The notes: generated by a model from the sequence alone, not told the origin. Numbered from the stretch's first letter, positions 35,863 to 45,517 are shown. The stretch: DNA of 64,000 nt from Deferribacterales bacterium Deferri_01 (GCA_001603805.1 LUZY01000008.1:1-64000), one strand, 5' to 3'. Translations and numbers: made by a program.

Positions 35863-37319
35863 AGTTTTTCCTCCATTGCTTCGTACATGGTTTCAAGTAT
35901 TTTAAGCCGTGCGTATTTTTTGTCATTTCCGGCTATGAGGTTCCACGGCGAATGCCACGTACTTGTACGGGAGATCATTTCGTTTGCCGCTTCTTCATAC
36001 ATATCCCATTTTTCTCTGTTACGCCAGTCTTCGTCTGTTATTTTATACTGTTTCCACGGAAGCTTTTCTCTTTCTTTAAATCTCTTTAATTGTTCGTCCT
36101 TATTTATATGCACCCAGAATTTTACCAGAATTATGCCGCTTTCGGTGAGGTGTTCCTCAAACTCATTTATCTCCTCAAATGAGCGTGACCATTCGTTTTC
36201 TGCGGCAAACTCTTCCACACGCTCAACAAGAACACGCCCGTACCACGAGCGGTCATACACAGTGATGAACCCGGCGGAGGGAATATGCCTCCAGAAACGC
36301 CAGAGGTAATGGTGCGCCTTTTCCTCATCGGTCGGCGCTGCCACGGATATAACACTCGCAAGGCGTATGTCCGTTCCCTGAACTATACGGCGGATTGCGC
36401 TTCCCTTGCCTGCGGCGTCCCACCCTTCAAATACTGCTATGACGGAGCGCTTTTTGTTGTATGCCTTCCACGCCATCGCATTAAGACGCTCCTGCAGTTC
36501 AGGGAGTTTCTTTTTATAGTCCTCGTATTCCGCTGTCAGTGACAGATCCACCTTTGATAAAACAGGCGGAGCTATGCCCACTGCTCTTTTTTCCGCTTTA
36601 TGTTTTGCTCCTATGGAGGCGACCGCTGCCTCAAGGGTTTCCACAATTATACGCAGGGCTTTTAGTGTACGGTGGCGCTTATCGTCCGCCTCTATGAGAT
36701 GCCAGCGTGCCTTGGAATGATCAGTGAGCCGTATGCCTCTCTCTGCTGCTTTCACAATGGCGTCATACTTTTCCCTGTGCCACATGGCACGTTCCACAAT
36801 TTCTCCTTTGCCGAACTTTTTCTTAAGTTCGTCTGTTTTTTTCTTTGAGGTTTTTTTGCTCAGATGAAACCAGAACTTTACAAATACTGCTCCGTCATCC
36901 GCCAGAGAGGATTCAAAAGCAGCCGCCCTTTTCATGCGTCTTTCATATTCAGCGGATTCTATATTTCCCTTGGCTGCTTCCAGCATTTCACCTGAATACC
37001 ACGCACCGAAAAAGAAGCCGATGTGCCCTCTGTACGGAAGACTCATCCAGTATTTCCAGTAGAGAGGTTTGCTTTTTTCCTCTCCGTTTTCCTGCCAGAA
37101 GGTTTTTATTATAACGTTACGGAGGTCCATAAGTCCGCCGAGGTAGTTCATCAGTTCGCCTTTGCCGGCTCCGTCCATTCCGTTTAGTATGATTACCAGA
37201 GGTCCGTGATATTTTGAAAAGGCAGTCTGTGCCTGTATCAGCCTTGTCCGCAGTTCGGGCAGGGCATCGTCAAATTCTTTTTTGCTAACTTTTTGTCCCA
37301 ATTCCACCGCTTCAAACAT
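35859..37319 (-). CDS. pap: Polyphosphate:AMP phosphotransferase (two-domain PPK2)
   Basis: About 486 residues made of two PPK2 domains in tandem: the first Walker A GMDGAGKG, the second GWDAAGKG with the classic YDRSWYGRVLVERV. Double-domain PPK2 proteins of this length use polyphosphate to phosphorylate AMP to ADP. The ATG at 37319 with AAAGGGGG before it is preferred over an in-frame TTG at 37349. The gene heads a minus-strand operon with mscS, a glycosyltransferase, hemW and a cytochrome. Confidence 0.93.
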   Translation of the reverse strand: MFEAVELGQKVSKKEFDDALPELRTRLIQAQTAFSKYHGPLVIILNGMDGAGKGELMNYLGGLMDLRNVIIKTFWQENGEEKSKPLYWKYWMSLPYRGHIGFFFGAWYSGEMLEAAKGNIESAEYERRMKRAAAFESSLADDGAVFVKFWFHLSKKTSKKKTDELKKKFGKGEIVERAMWHREKYDAIVKAAERGIRLTDHSKARWHLIEADDKRHRTLKALRIIVETLEAAVASIGAKHKAEKRAVGIAPPVLSKVDLSLTAEYEDYKKKLPELQERLNAMAWKAYNKKRSVIAVFEGWDAAGKGSAIRRIVQGTDIRLASVISVAAPTDEEKAHHYLWRFWRHIPSAGFITVYDRSWYGRVLVERVEEFAAENEWSRSFEEINEFEEHLTESGIILVKFWVHINKDEQLKRFKEREKLPWKQYKITDEDWRNREKWDMYEEAANEMISRTSTWHSPWNLIAGNDKKYARLKILETMYEAMEEKL

Positions 37320-37424
37320 CTTTACCCCCTTTTTGAGATTATAATCCAAAAAACTTCTGGTATGATTATAAAATCCACAATGAATCTGAATTTCCGGGTA
37401 ACTAATACATTAATATGGTGATAT

Positions 37425-38114
37425 ATGAGGACAGCAGGTCTTATAGGCGGAATGAGCTGGGAATCCACAGCCTTGTACTACAGATACATTAATGAAGGAA
37501 TAAAAAATGTCCTCGGCGGTCTGCATTCGGCAAAGATGCTGATAAGCAGTGTTGATTTTGACGAGGTTGCGCTGCTTCAGAAAAGAGGCGAATGGGAGAA
37601 GGGCGCAGAAATGATGATTGATGAGGCGCTTAAGCTCCAAAGAGCCGGTGCGGATTTCATAATGATCTGCACCAATACTATGCACATTTCGGCGGATGAG
37701 GTTGAAAATGCTCTGGATGTACCCCTCTTGAGGATTACCGATTCCGCAGCGTCAGCCGCTCTGGCTTCCGGTGTGAAAAAAGCGGGACTTCTGGGAACGG
37801 CATTTACAATGGAACGTGATTTTTACAAGGGACGTATGGAAAAGCTCGGACTTAAAATTATTGTTCCGGATGAGGAGGACAGGCAGTTCGTGCATAATGT
37901 TATATATAATGAGCTGTGCCTCGGTGACTTCAGGGTTCAATCCCGCATGAAATACTCAGAGATTATAGGCAGACTCCGGACAGAGGGTGCGGAAGGGGTT
38001 ATCCTCGGCTGTACAGAGATTCCTCTTCTGGTTCATCAGAAGGACAGCCCCCTGAAGCTTTTTGACACCACAAAGATTCACGCCGAAGCGGCAGTTAAGA
38101 TGATGCTGAAATAA
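37425..38114 (+). CDS. Aspartate/glutamate racemase family protein
   Basis: 229 residues. GLIGGMSWEST at the start, and the two catalytic Cys segments CTNTMH and GCTEIPLL, as in aspartate/glutamate racemases of the RacD/YgeA group. PLP-independent. It probably makes D-aspartate or D-glutamate or a related D-amino acid; the exact substrate is not told by sequence. It is monocistronic, divergent from pap and ended by a bidirectional terminator. Confidence 0.92.
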   Translation: MRTAGLIGGMSWESTALYYRYINEGIKNVLGGLHSAKMLISSVDFDEVALLQKRGEWEKGAEMMIDEALKLQRAGADFIMICTNTMHISADEVENALDVPLLRITDSAASAALASGVKKAGLLGTAFTMERDFYKGRMEKLGLKIIVPDEEDRQFVHNVIYNELCLGDFRVQSRMKYSEIIGRLRTEGAEGVILGCTEIPLLVHQKDSPLKLFDTTKIHAEAAVKMMLK

Positions 38115-38146
38115 AAAAAGGCTCCCCGAAGGGAGCCTTGTGTTTT
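38112..38146. terminator. Bidirectional terminator between racemase and dapL
   Basis: Stem aaggctccc/gggagcctt (38118-38126 and 38131-38139) with CGAA loop. T-runs on both sides (TGTTTTA on plus; seven T on minus) serve the convergent racemase and dapL genes. Confidence 0.85.
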
Positions 38147-38151
38147 AGTTG

Positions 38152-39381
38152 TCAGAAAACAAACTTGTCTTCGCCGAGGCGTCTGTCGATTTCGTTGATG
38201 ATTCTTTCTTCCTCTTCGGGAGTGTCCGCTATGAAAGTGACAGTGAAGCGGAGGAAGTTGCCTGCATCATCCCACGGTACGGAGCTGATGTATTTCTCCC
38301 TTATCATATAGTCGCAGAACTGCTCGCCGCTTTCAAACTTTTTACCGGAAGCTGTTCCCTTGGGAATCTCAAAATACAGATAGAATGTACCCTTGGGCTC
38401 GTTTACAAAGAAGCCGTGCTTACGGAGAACCGCTGCGAGGGCTTTGAGCCTACGGGCATATTTAGACTTGATTCTCTCTATAAGAGCGGTGTTTTCCAGA
38501 GCAAACGCAGCAGCTTTCTGTATCGGGATAAACTGACCGGAGTCATTGTTATCTTTAACAGTGGCGAAGGCTTTTACAAGGTGAGGGTTACCGCAAACGA
38601 ATGCCATCCTCCAGCCTGTCATGTTGTATGACTTGCTGAGTGAGTGGATTTCGATTCCCACTTCCTTCGCCCCGGGGACGCTGAGGAAGGAGGGCTGGTC
38701 TTCACCGTAGGTAAGTTCTATGTAAGCCGCATCGGAGATTACGGCTATATCATTCTTTTTAGCAAACTCAACAACCTTTTCGTAGAAGGAAACAGGGGCA
38801 AGTGCACCTGTGGGGTTGTTGGGATAGTTGAGGTAAAGGAACTTTGCTCTTTTAAGTATATCCGCAGGGATAGAATCCAGATCGGGGAGGAAGTTGTTCT
38901 CTTTTGTGAGTTTAAGGTTGTAAACTTCTCCGCCGAGATATTTGGTGATTGTGCCGGAAACAGGGTATCCGGGAACAGTCATCAGCGCTACATCACCGGG
39001 GTTGATAAGGCAGAGAGGAACAAATGCCAGAGCAGGCTTTGAACCAATGCTGTGATTGATTTCAGTGTTGGGGTCAATATCAACGCCGAAACGTTTTTTC
39101 ATGTATTTCGCTGCGGCGTCCTTAAATTCCTGAATGCCGTTATCAGAGTAAAACCTGTTTTCTCTTTTCTGTGCTTCCCTGCAAAGGGTTTCCACAACAG
39201 AGGCATCAGCCATTTCATCAGGTTCGCCGACACCCATGTCGATAAGCTCGATATTGGGATTAGCTTCAACAGCGGCTCTTTTTGCCCTTTTGATCTTCTC
39301 AAATTTGTAGATGGTGGTGTCCTTGCCAAACATCTTTCCGCCGAGGCGGTCAGCAATCATGTTTTCCATGAAAATACTCAT
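38152..39381 (-). CDS. dapL: LL-diaminopimelate aminotransferase
   Basis: 409 residues, the usual DapL length. It has the family start TIYKFEKIKRAKR, DMGVGEPDEMA, YPNNPTGA and PLP Lys250 in HSLSKSYNMTGWR. It converts tetrahydrodipicolinate directly to LL-diaminopimelate for lysine and peptidoglycan, bypassing the acyl routes. DapL occurs in plants, Chlamydia and scattered anaerobic bacteria. It follows the CDF gene after 13 bases. Confidence 0.93.
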   Translation of the reverse strand: MSIFMENMIADRLGGKMFGKDTTIYKFEKIKRAKRAAVEANPNIELIDMGVGEPDEMADASVVETLCREAQKRENRFYSDNGIQEFKDAAAKYMKKRFGVDIDPNTEINHSIGSKPALAFVPLCLINPGDVALMTVPGYPVSGTITKYLGGEVYNLKLTKENNFLPDLDSIPADILKRAKFLYLNYPNNPTGALAPVSFYEKVVEFAKKNDIAVISDAAYIELTYGEDQPSFLSVPGAKEVGIEIHSLSKSYNMTGWRMAFVCGNPHLVKAFATVKDNNDSGQFIPIQKAAAFALENTALIERIKSKYARRLKALAAVLRKHGFFVNEPKGTFYLYFEIPKGTASGKKFESGEQFCDYMIREKYISSVPWDDAGNFLRFTVTFIADTPEEEERIINEIDRRLGEDKFVF

Positions 39382-39394
39382 TAATACCCCCTGA

Positions 39395-40330
39395 TTATTT
39401 GTTTTTAAGTCTGTTTATTTCATTTTTGATTTCTGTATCGCAAAGAGCGCAGATTTTGTGCGTGCATTTACTTTCGCACGGCTCAATATGTATCTGAACA
39501 TCAGCGCCGTTTAAAGTTTCTGAAATATCATTTTCAATCATATCTGCAATCATATGTGCATCTTCCACAGACAAGTGCCTGTTTACCTGAACATGCAGAT
39601 CCGCAAACTTTTCTGCTCCGGCTTTGCGGGTGCGGAGCTTATGCCAGCCAACTATAACACAACTATAAGCGTCAAGTACACCGCGGATTTTAACCAGCTC
39701 GTCCTCATCCAGAGCCTTGTCCACAAGGTCTTCGGACACCTCTTTCCCCAGCGCAAGGGCTGAGTACACAGTCTTTAATGCTATCAGAACAGATATGAAC
39801 GGGTCAATGGCATTTATCCCTGTAACCTTAACAAGCACCAGTCCGAGAAGAACCCCGCCGCCGGTGAGAAGGTCTATCTCATAATGTAGTGACTCTGTTT
39901 TAAGTATTGATGAGTTCTCCTTTTTTGCCACCTTCCGGAGAAGTATGACAAGCATAAAGGTGACAACAAGGGAGAACAGCATTATCCATATGCCGCCCTC
40001 TATGCTCTTTACTGCTCTGCCGCTTTCAAAACGGACATAAGCCTCATAGAGAATGTAAAGACCGGAAAGGGTTATGACCCCTGCCTGAATAAGGGATGCG
40101 AGGGATTCAAATTTAGCGTGTCCGTATCTGTGATCATTGTCAGGCGGCTGTTCGGACTGTTTTATGGCAAAGTAGTTTACTGTGGATGATCCCACGTCCA
40201 GTATTGAGTCCACTGCTGATGCCAGAACAGATACCGAACCTGTGGCAGCGCCGCCTATAAGCTTAATAACTGCGAGAACAAATGCGGTATTTACAGAAAT
40301 GAGAGTTGCGTATTTTTTGTTGGGCAGCAT
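39395..40330 (-). CDS. Cation diffusion facilitator (FieF/ZitB-like)
   Basis: 311 residues with six membrane segments. Transport-site residues are in SAVDSILDVG and LHYEIDLLTGG, then a cytoplasmic domain with HKLRTRKAG and DLHVQVN. The C-terminus has an extra metal-binding-looking CESKCTHKICALC. It exports divalent metals (Fe, Zn, Mn or Co in relatives) using the proton gradient. It lies between the DUF2232-like membrane protein, whose stop abuts its start, and dapL. Confidence 0.92.
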   Translation of the reverse strand: MLPNKKYATLISVNTAFVLAVIKLIGGAATGSVSVLASAVDSILDVGSSTVNYFAIKQSEQPPDNDHRYGHAKFESLASLIQAGVITLSGLYILYEAYVRFESGRAVKSIEGGIWIMLFSLVVTFMLVILLRKVAKKENSSILKTESLHYEIDLLTGGGVLLGLVLVKVTGINAIDPFISVLIALKTVYSALALGKEVSEDLVDKALDEDELVKIRGVLDAYSCVIVGWHKLRTRKAGAEKFADLHVQVNRHLSVEDAHMIADMIENDISETLNGADVQIHIEPCESKCTHKICALCDTEIKNEINRLKNK

Positions 40331-41221
40331 TTAGCCTTCCGTACTCTCCTGTTTTGGTTTGCCGAAAAAATTGAACCAGATAGTGAACAGTCCCACCATG
40401 GCGAGTGCAAGCATAAGCGGAGGCTCGGAGAAAATTATAATATAGATGATAGCCTTGAAAATGCCCGCCAGCTTGAATCTGTGTACCCAATGACGCAGAA
40501 CCTCAAACCCCTGAATGAAATACAGACCGGCGAAAACAAGCAGGGTGTTAAACGCCACTGAGCGCATATACACATCTTTTGTAAAAAAGAAGGCAAGCCC
40601 TGCGAGCATAACCCATACAAGGTTATCCGGCAGGCGGAAAACCTCATGCGGATATTTTTTTATTTTGTAAAAGAACGTTTTGGTAAAGTATGCCACAAGC
40701 ACTGAAGTAAGAAAGATAAGCCCAGGGAAAATCAGCACAAGTGAGAGCGCCGCCAGATCCATATTCTTCTCCACCACTGCCGCATAAGCCGCCGCTCCGG
40801 TGTCTGGTGCATCTTTAGCTGCTTTTACAAGGGTTTCAAGAATATTTATAACGTTTTCAATGAGGGAACCCCTCACGCTCTCTGAGAAGAAAACCAGAAC
40901 AGATGACACCACAAAAGCAGGGATCGGGGAGGCTGCAACGGGAAGCCAGTTTGAATCAGGCATGTTCTGGAAGCGGTTGATCATGTATGCGGTGAACATT
41001 ACGGTTATTACATAATATACGCTTAAATATGGTTCAAAAGCGGCGCAAAGCGCAATAACAGCGAGAAGCAGAATGTCCGACTTTTTTTCTCTGGCAGGCT
41101 CAGAGAAGTAAAGCAGGAGGAGCAATGGCGAAAACGGGATGAACAGTCCCCCTATTCTGGGAAAAAAAAGAACTGCTGCAAAAAGAATCAGGCTTGCCGC
41201 CGGAAGATAAAAAACTCTCAT
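40331..41221 (-). CDS. DUF2232-like integral membrane protein
   Basis: 296 residues with seven to eight hydrophobic segments and a short polar tail, resembling the DUF2232/YybS-like family. In many bacteria this family sits in the rpsF-ssb-rpsR-DUF2232-rplI cluster. Here rpsR lies 4.3 kb away on the same strand with an opposing cassette in between. Function unknown. First gene of the minus-strand DUF2232-CDF-dapL unit; the start ATG at 41221 has no outstanding ribosome site. Confidence 0.75.
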   Translation of the reverse strand: MRVFYLPAASLILFAAVLFFPRIGGLFIPFSPLLLLLYFSEPAREKKSDILLLAVIALCAAFEPYLSVYYVITVMFTAYMINRFQNMPDSNWLPVAASPIPAFVVSSVLVFFSESVRGSLIENVINILETLVKAAKDAPDTGAAAYAAVVEKNMDLAALSLVLIFPGLIFLTSVLVAYFTKTFFYKIKKYPHEVFRLPDNLVWVMLAGLAFFFTKDVYMRSVAFNTLLVFAGLYFIQGFEVLRHWVHRFKLAGIFKAIIYIIIFSEPPLMLALAMVGLFTIWFNFFGKPKQESTEG

Positions 41222-41348
41222 ATAATTAATGCTCTTTATGTTTATTATTGTCCGCTTAATGTTAGCCGTAAAAATGTTTAATGTCCATTAAATGATCCTT
41301 TTTGTTCATCTGTTTGAATAATTCGATGTAGCACGAAATGTATATTGC

Positions 41349-41429
41349 GTGTTACTTGACGTTGACATGAACACCTTCTTAGTGTTATGGCTTTTGTAAA
41401 TCGTGTTATCAGTGAAATTACAGTAACAC
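41349..41429 (+). promoter_or_regulatory. Repeated GTGTTA half-sites before the TonB receptor
   Basis: GTGTTAC (41349-41355), GAACAC (41369-41374), GTGTTAT (41382-41388), GTGTTAT (41403-41409) and inverted GTAACAC (41423-41429). They form pairs GTGTT-N15-AACAC and GTGTTAT-N13-GTAACAC. TTGACA lies at 41362-41367 with no convincing -10. The layout suggests an operator for the receptor cassette. No Fur-type box or cobalamin riboswitch is seen. Confidence 0.45.
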
Positions 41430-41444
41430 ATCACGGAGGTTGTT

Positions 41445-43640
41445 TTGAAACGGTTTATTCTGGGAGTGAGTGTATTTGCATTCTGCGTCTGTTCCGCTGC
41501 TGCAGATGATAATCTTATGACTACGACTATTTATCTGGACGAAGTGTCAGTCACCGCTGCATCTGCAGGGGAAGAGAATCTTAATATCACCGAAAAAGAA
41601 GTTGCGGAAAAGAACAGGAGCGGAAACATAGCAGACTTTCTGGTAAAAGACCCTGAAATTTCCTTTAAACGCAAAGCAGTTTTCGGGGACAGCGGGGATA
41701 TTATCTCCATCAGAGGCATGGAGAGCAAGAGGATCATGCTTAACCTTGACGGAAGAAGCATAAGCTCCACCGGGAATGTCGGCGGAAATTATATAGATTT
41801 CGGAACTATCCCCCTTGATAACATAGAAAAGCTTGAGATAATTAAAGGCGGCAGTTCCGCAGAATACGGTAACAATGCTCTGGGCGGGGTTATCAATGCC
41901 TACACCAAACGACCTGCTAAAGAGGCTTCCGCTTCGATATACGCCACAATGGGCGGATGGGACAATGCGGATGACTACCACAACATAAGGGGCAGTTTCG
42001 CAAAGAAATTCGGCAATCTCGGCATAAGCCTTGGTGCGAGCCATCAGGAAGCGGACGCCTATCTGCGTAATAACGACTATGAATCCCTCCACATCAACCC
42101 TAAGTTTTACCTTACTCTGCCATGGAAGGGTGAACTGATACTCGGCTACAAGTACAGCAAAACAGAGAGAGGGCTCATACGCTCCAACAGAGCGGACGGA
42201 AACCCCACATCAGATAATGATCCTTCGCTTCCGGGGTTTGATACGGCAATTGACAGTGATTACCCCACCGCAAGCGGCGAATATTTCGCAGGGGGAACGC
42301 CCACTCCGTCCATGAACGTCATAGGCGACGGTGCGTACTGGGACAAAATAAGGCATATGCTTGATATAACTTATATCCAGCCGCTGAGTGATAATGTCTA
42401 CATAGAGGCTATGGCATATAAAAACTACGAAGACCGTTACGAAAAAAACTATGCCGATGTGGCTGCAAGGGTTCAGGTACAGAAAAGCCCTATGGACACC
42501 TTTGACCCGTCTCTGACATCAGACGGTGATCTGGTTCTGGACAGAAAAGTTGAGGTGGACAGAAGCTACGGCTACAAGCTTAAAGCAGTTGCCGATTATG
42601 ACAGGCACACTGTCACTGCGGGGGCAGAGGTCAGAGCATTGAGATCCGGCGGAATCGATGTGCGTTATGTTGATACAAACTACAACAAACACGGCTCAAA
42701 CGGATGGACGGGAACAGCATCAGGAAGCAGCGGTTCAGAGGCGGATGTTCAGGGATTCTTCATATCCGACAGCTATAGGGTGACAGATAAACTCACAGCA
42801 GATTTCGGTCTCCGTTATGACAGATACGAAGCTGAAAGCGGAGAGAAAAGCTATGAAGACGGGAAAGCGACCCCCAAGGCAGGCCTGACATATGCAGTGA
42901 CGCCATATGACAGAATATCTGTATATGTTTACCAGAACTACAGAACACCGACTCTGCCGGAACTCTGGTGGAACTCGCAGTCAAGCTCTGACGACGGCAC
43001 TGTGAACGTTCCTTACCTTATAGGCAAAAAAATAAAACCTGAAACAGCTACAGGGTTGGACATTGCTTACAGGCACTCATTCAGCGGCAAAGGCTTTGCC
43101 CGCCTTTCAGGCTTTTATTATGATATAGAAGACTATATACTCCACAAGGCAGTGTACGTAAATCGCCCCCAGAGTTATCAGGCATGGGCGGCATACAATA
43201 CGGATGCAGTGTTCTACGGGGTGACCTTTGACGGTGCATACGACATGACCCGCTCACTAAATGTGCGTTTCAGCAGTACCTACCAGCAGACGGAAAAGAA
43301 GAGCGACCCCGCAGATCCTGACGGTGTGCTGGAGGAAGTGGATTACATTCCCGATGTTAAGGGAAGTGCCGGTATAAGCTGGAACATCACAAAGAAACTT
43401 TCTCTGGATGCGGGGCTTAATTATACAGGCAAGCGCTTTTACACCGTCAATACGGCATCTCTGGACAAAGGAGAGCTGGGGAGCTACACCACTGTTGATG
43501 CGAGTCTCCGCTATAAACTCGATGAGCATACGGTACTTGAAATATACGGTGAGAACCTCACGGACAAGGAATATGAAGAGACATGGGGATACCCCGCCAT
43601 GGGTCTCAATATGGGAGCAAGCATTAAATGGACTTTGTAA
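41445..43640 (+). CDS. TonB-dependent outer-membrane receptor
   Basis: 731 residues: signal peptide (FAFCVCSAAA), plug domain (ISIRGMESKRIMLNLDGRSI ... LEIIKGGSSAEYGNNALGGVINAYTKRP) and a β-barrel with the C-terminal strand MGLNMGASIKWTL. A TonB-box-like stretch (DEVSVTA) follows the signal. Relatives take up siderophores, haem or cobalamin; the ligand is not told by sequence. The start is TTG with GGAGGT four bases before. It is the first of three overlapping genes with a methyltransferase and a binding protein. Confidence 0.92.
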   Translation: MKRFILGVSVFAFCVCSAAADDNLMTTTIYLDEVSVTAASAGEENLNITEKEVAEKNRSGNIADFLVKDPEISFKRKAVFGDSGDIISIRGMESKRIMLNLDGRSISSTGNVGGNYIDFGTIPLDNIEKLEIIKGGSSAEYGNNALGGVINAYTKRPAKEASASIYATMGGWDNADDYHNIRGSFAKKFGNLGISLGASHQEADAYLRNNDYESLHINPKFYLTLPWKGELILGYKYSKTERGLIRSNRADGNPTSDNDPSLPGFDTAIDSDYPTASGEYFAGGTPTPSMNVIGDGAYWDKIRHMLDITYIQPLSDNVYIEAMAYKNYEDRYEKNYADVAARVQVQKSPMDTFDPSLTSDGDLVLDRKVEVDRSYGYKLKAVADYDRHTVTAGAEVRALRSGGIDVRYVDTNYNKHGSNGWTGTASGSSGSEADVQGFFISDSYRVTDKLTADFGLRYDRYEAESGEKSYEDGKATPKAGLTYAVTPYDRISVYVYQNYRTPTLPELWWNSQSSSDDGTVNVPYLIGKKIKPETATGLDIAYRHSFSGKGFARLSGFYYDIEDYILHKAVYVNRPQSYQAWAAYNTDAVFYGVTFDGAYDMTRSLNVRFSSTYQQTEKKSDPADPDGVLEEVDYIPDVKGSAGISWNITKKLSLDAGLNYTGKRFYTVNTASLDKGELGSYTTVDASLRYKLDEHTVLEIYGENLTDKEYEETWGYPAMGLNMGASIKWTL

Positions 43641-44392
43641 AAACAAGAGAACAGCAGGAAACATTCTGGAACAATAAAGCGCAGACTTTTCCCCGTTATG
43701 AGGAGAAGGAAGATAACTACGAAGCAGGCATGCTGGACATTGCCAGAAAGCACGGCGTTGTTTTTAAGGATGCGGATATTCTTGATATAGGCTGCGGAAG
43801 CGGGATGTATACCATACGTCTTGCCAAAGAGGCAAAGCACGTTACGGCAACTGATATCTCAAAGGAGATGCTCCGCATACTGAAAGAGGATTCATCTAAG
43901 CTTGGTCTGGAGAATATTGACACTTACCTGGGTGACTGGATGGAGTTTGAATCGGACAAAAAGTTTGATGTGATATTCTGCTCCATGACCCCCGCTGTTC
44001 AGTCTGAAGAGGCCAGAACAAAAGTTATGGAACATGCAAAAGGCTGGGTTGTGTACATGGGCTTTGCCGGCAGAATGGACTCTAATATGGTAGCAGGTCT
44101 TTATAAGCATTACGGTATAACTCCGAAGAAGTTTCATGATGCTCCCGTTATGCGTGAGTGGCTTGAAAAAAGAGGTATTGATTATAAATCCTATCCTGTA
44201 GACGGTGAATGGGTTGTGCCCAGAACATACGATGAGGCTGTTTCAAACTGCCGTGATATGCTTTTTATGTATGATATAAAGCCGGATGATGAGATTCTTG
44301 CGGCGAACATAAAGCCATGTCAGGATACTGAAAGCGGAAAGTATATCGAACGAACCAGATACAGTATAGAGATGATAATATGGCACGCCTGA
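43628..44392 (+). CDS. Class I SAM-dependent methyltransferase
   Basis: 254 residues. SAM-binding motif I is ILDIGCGSGMYTIRLAKEA, with TATDISKEML next, and GDWMEFESDKKFDVIFCSM as motif II. The N-terminus TREQQETFWNNKAQTFPRY and the C-terminal half do not match a substrate class I know. Overlaps the receptor gene by 13 bases and the binding-protein gene by 13, so the three are made together. It may modify the imported ligand or a metallophore (inference from context only). Confidence 0.85.
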   Translation: MDFVKTREQQETFWNNKAQTFPRYEEKEDNYEAGMLDIARKHGVVFKDADILDIGCGSGMYTIRLAKEAKHVTATDISKEMLRILKEDSSKLGLENIDTYLGDWMEFESDKKFDVIFCSMTPAVQSEEARTKVMEHAKGWVVYMGFAGRMDSNMVAGLYKHYGITPKKFHDAPVMREWLEKRGIDYKSYPVDGEWVVPRTYDEAVSNCRDMLFMYDIKPDDEILAANIKPCQDTESGKYIERTRYSIEMIIWHA

Positions 44393-45438
44393 TACTCTGC
44401 CTCTGCATTCTTCTAGTTTCTTTCCCCGCATGGGCAAAGACCGTTACAGATGTTTTCGGGCGGACTGTGGAAGTGCCGGATAAGGTTGAGAGGGTTATCG
44501 GCATAGGAAGCAGTCTGTCGTTTGTGACATATCTTGGAGCGCAGGAGATGATTGCAGGCGTTGAGGATATGGACAAGATGGCTGATTCCACCAAGCCGTA
44601 TATCAGAGCCAACCTTGAACATGTCAAAGACCTTCCTGTTATCGGTAAGGGCGGCGCTGTGCGGATGCCGAACTACGAGAGCATTATAAGCCTCAAACCG
44701 GATGTGGTTTTTATAATATCCACAGACAGAGGAGAGCCGGAGCTTGTGCAGCGGAAGCTTAATATTCCCGTTGTTGCTGTCAGCTACGGTATGCCTAATT
44801 TTGATGAGGAAACATTCATCCGCTCCATTAAGCTCACAGGGGACATTCTTAACAGACAGCAGAGAGCGCAGGAACTCACCGATTATATTAAAGGAATATC
44901 CGCAAAGCTGAACTACAAACCCGCAGAAAAAAATAAAGCCTATGTGGGCGGCATCTCCTACAGAGGCAATCAGGGGATAAACAGTACAGCGGCGGATTTT
45001 CTGCCGATGAAGCTCGCCGGAATAAATAATGTGACTGACACGGAGAATAAGAAAGGACAGTTTTTCGTGAACAGAGAATATCTCCTGCTGAAAAATCCTG
45101 AGATTATATTTATTGACGGAAACGGGCTGGGAATAATCGCTGATGATGTGCGGAAAAACCCGCAGTTTTATGCAAGGCTCAAGGCGTTCAAAAACGGAAG
45201 AGCATATCTTCTGCCGCCTCATACGTCTTATTTCGTGAACCCTGAAATGCTTTATGTTAATGCTTTTCTCATGGCAAAATCCGCCTATCCTGACAAATAC
45301 GGCGATATTGACCCCGCAGGGATAACCGACGAAATACTCACCATGTTTAACGGTGCAGGAATGTACGCTTATCTGAAGGAAACCACCGGAGGTTACGGTG
45401 TTCTTGAAATCACTCCCGAAGGCTTAAAAATCAAATAA
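44380..45438 (+). CDS. Periplasmic binding protein of the FepB/BtuF type
   Basis: 352 residues: signal peptide (CILLVSFPAWA), then TVTDVFGRTVEVPDKVERVIGIGSS and ISLKPDVVFII, as in class III binding proteins for siderophores, haem and cobalamin. No lipobox. No permease or ATPase follows in the window, so the inner-membrane step must be encoded elsewhere. The start overlaps the methyltransferase gene by 13 bases. Last gene of the cassette, ended by a bidirectional terminator. Confidence 0.9.
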   Translation: MARLILCLCILLVSFPAWAKTVTDVFGRTVEVPDKVERVIGIGSSLSFVTYLGAQEMIAGVEDMDKMADSTKPYIRANLEHVKDLPVIGKGGAVRMPNYESIISLKPDVVFIISTDRGEPELVQRKLNIPVVAVSYGMPNFDEETFIRSIKLTGDILNRQQRAQELTDYIKGISAKLNYKPAEKNKAYVGGISYRGNQGINSTAADFLPMKLAGINNVTDTENKKGQFFVNREYLLLKNPEIIFIDGNGLGIIADDVRKNPQFYARLKAFKNGRAYLLPPHTSYFVNPEMLYVNAFLMAKSAYPDKYGDIDPAGITDEILTMFNGAGMYAYLKETTGGYGVLEITPEGLKIK

Positions 45439-45475
45439 AAAAAGGGAGTCCTTAAAAAGGACTCCCTAATCTATT
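45436..45475. terminator. Bidirectional terminator between binding-protein gene and rpsR
   Basis: Eleven-base stem agggagtcctt/aaggactccct (45443-45453 and 45457-45467). On the minus strand it is followed by seven T; on plus by a weaker T-rich tail. It ends both the uptake cassette and the rpsF-ssb-rpsR operon. Confidence 0.88.
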
Positions 45476-45517
45476 TTATTGTTTACCGTAACCTGTTAAT
45501 TCCGGTACAGCCTATGA

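Noticed and set aside
41222-41444. A cobalamin riboswitch before the TonB receptor
   Set aside because: No B12-box (GCCACTG-like) or other conserved element is present; only short GTGTTA repeats are seen.
44413-45222. A 269-codon open frame opposite the binding-protein gene
   Set aside because: It is the mirror of a clear coding gene, has no ribosome site and its product is unlike any protein family.
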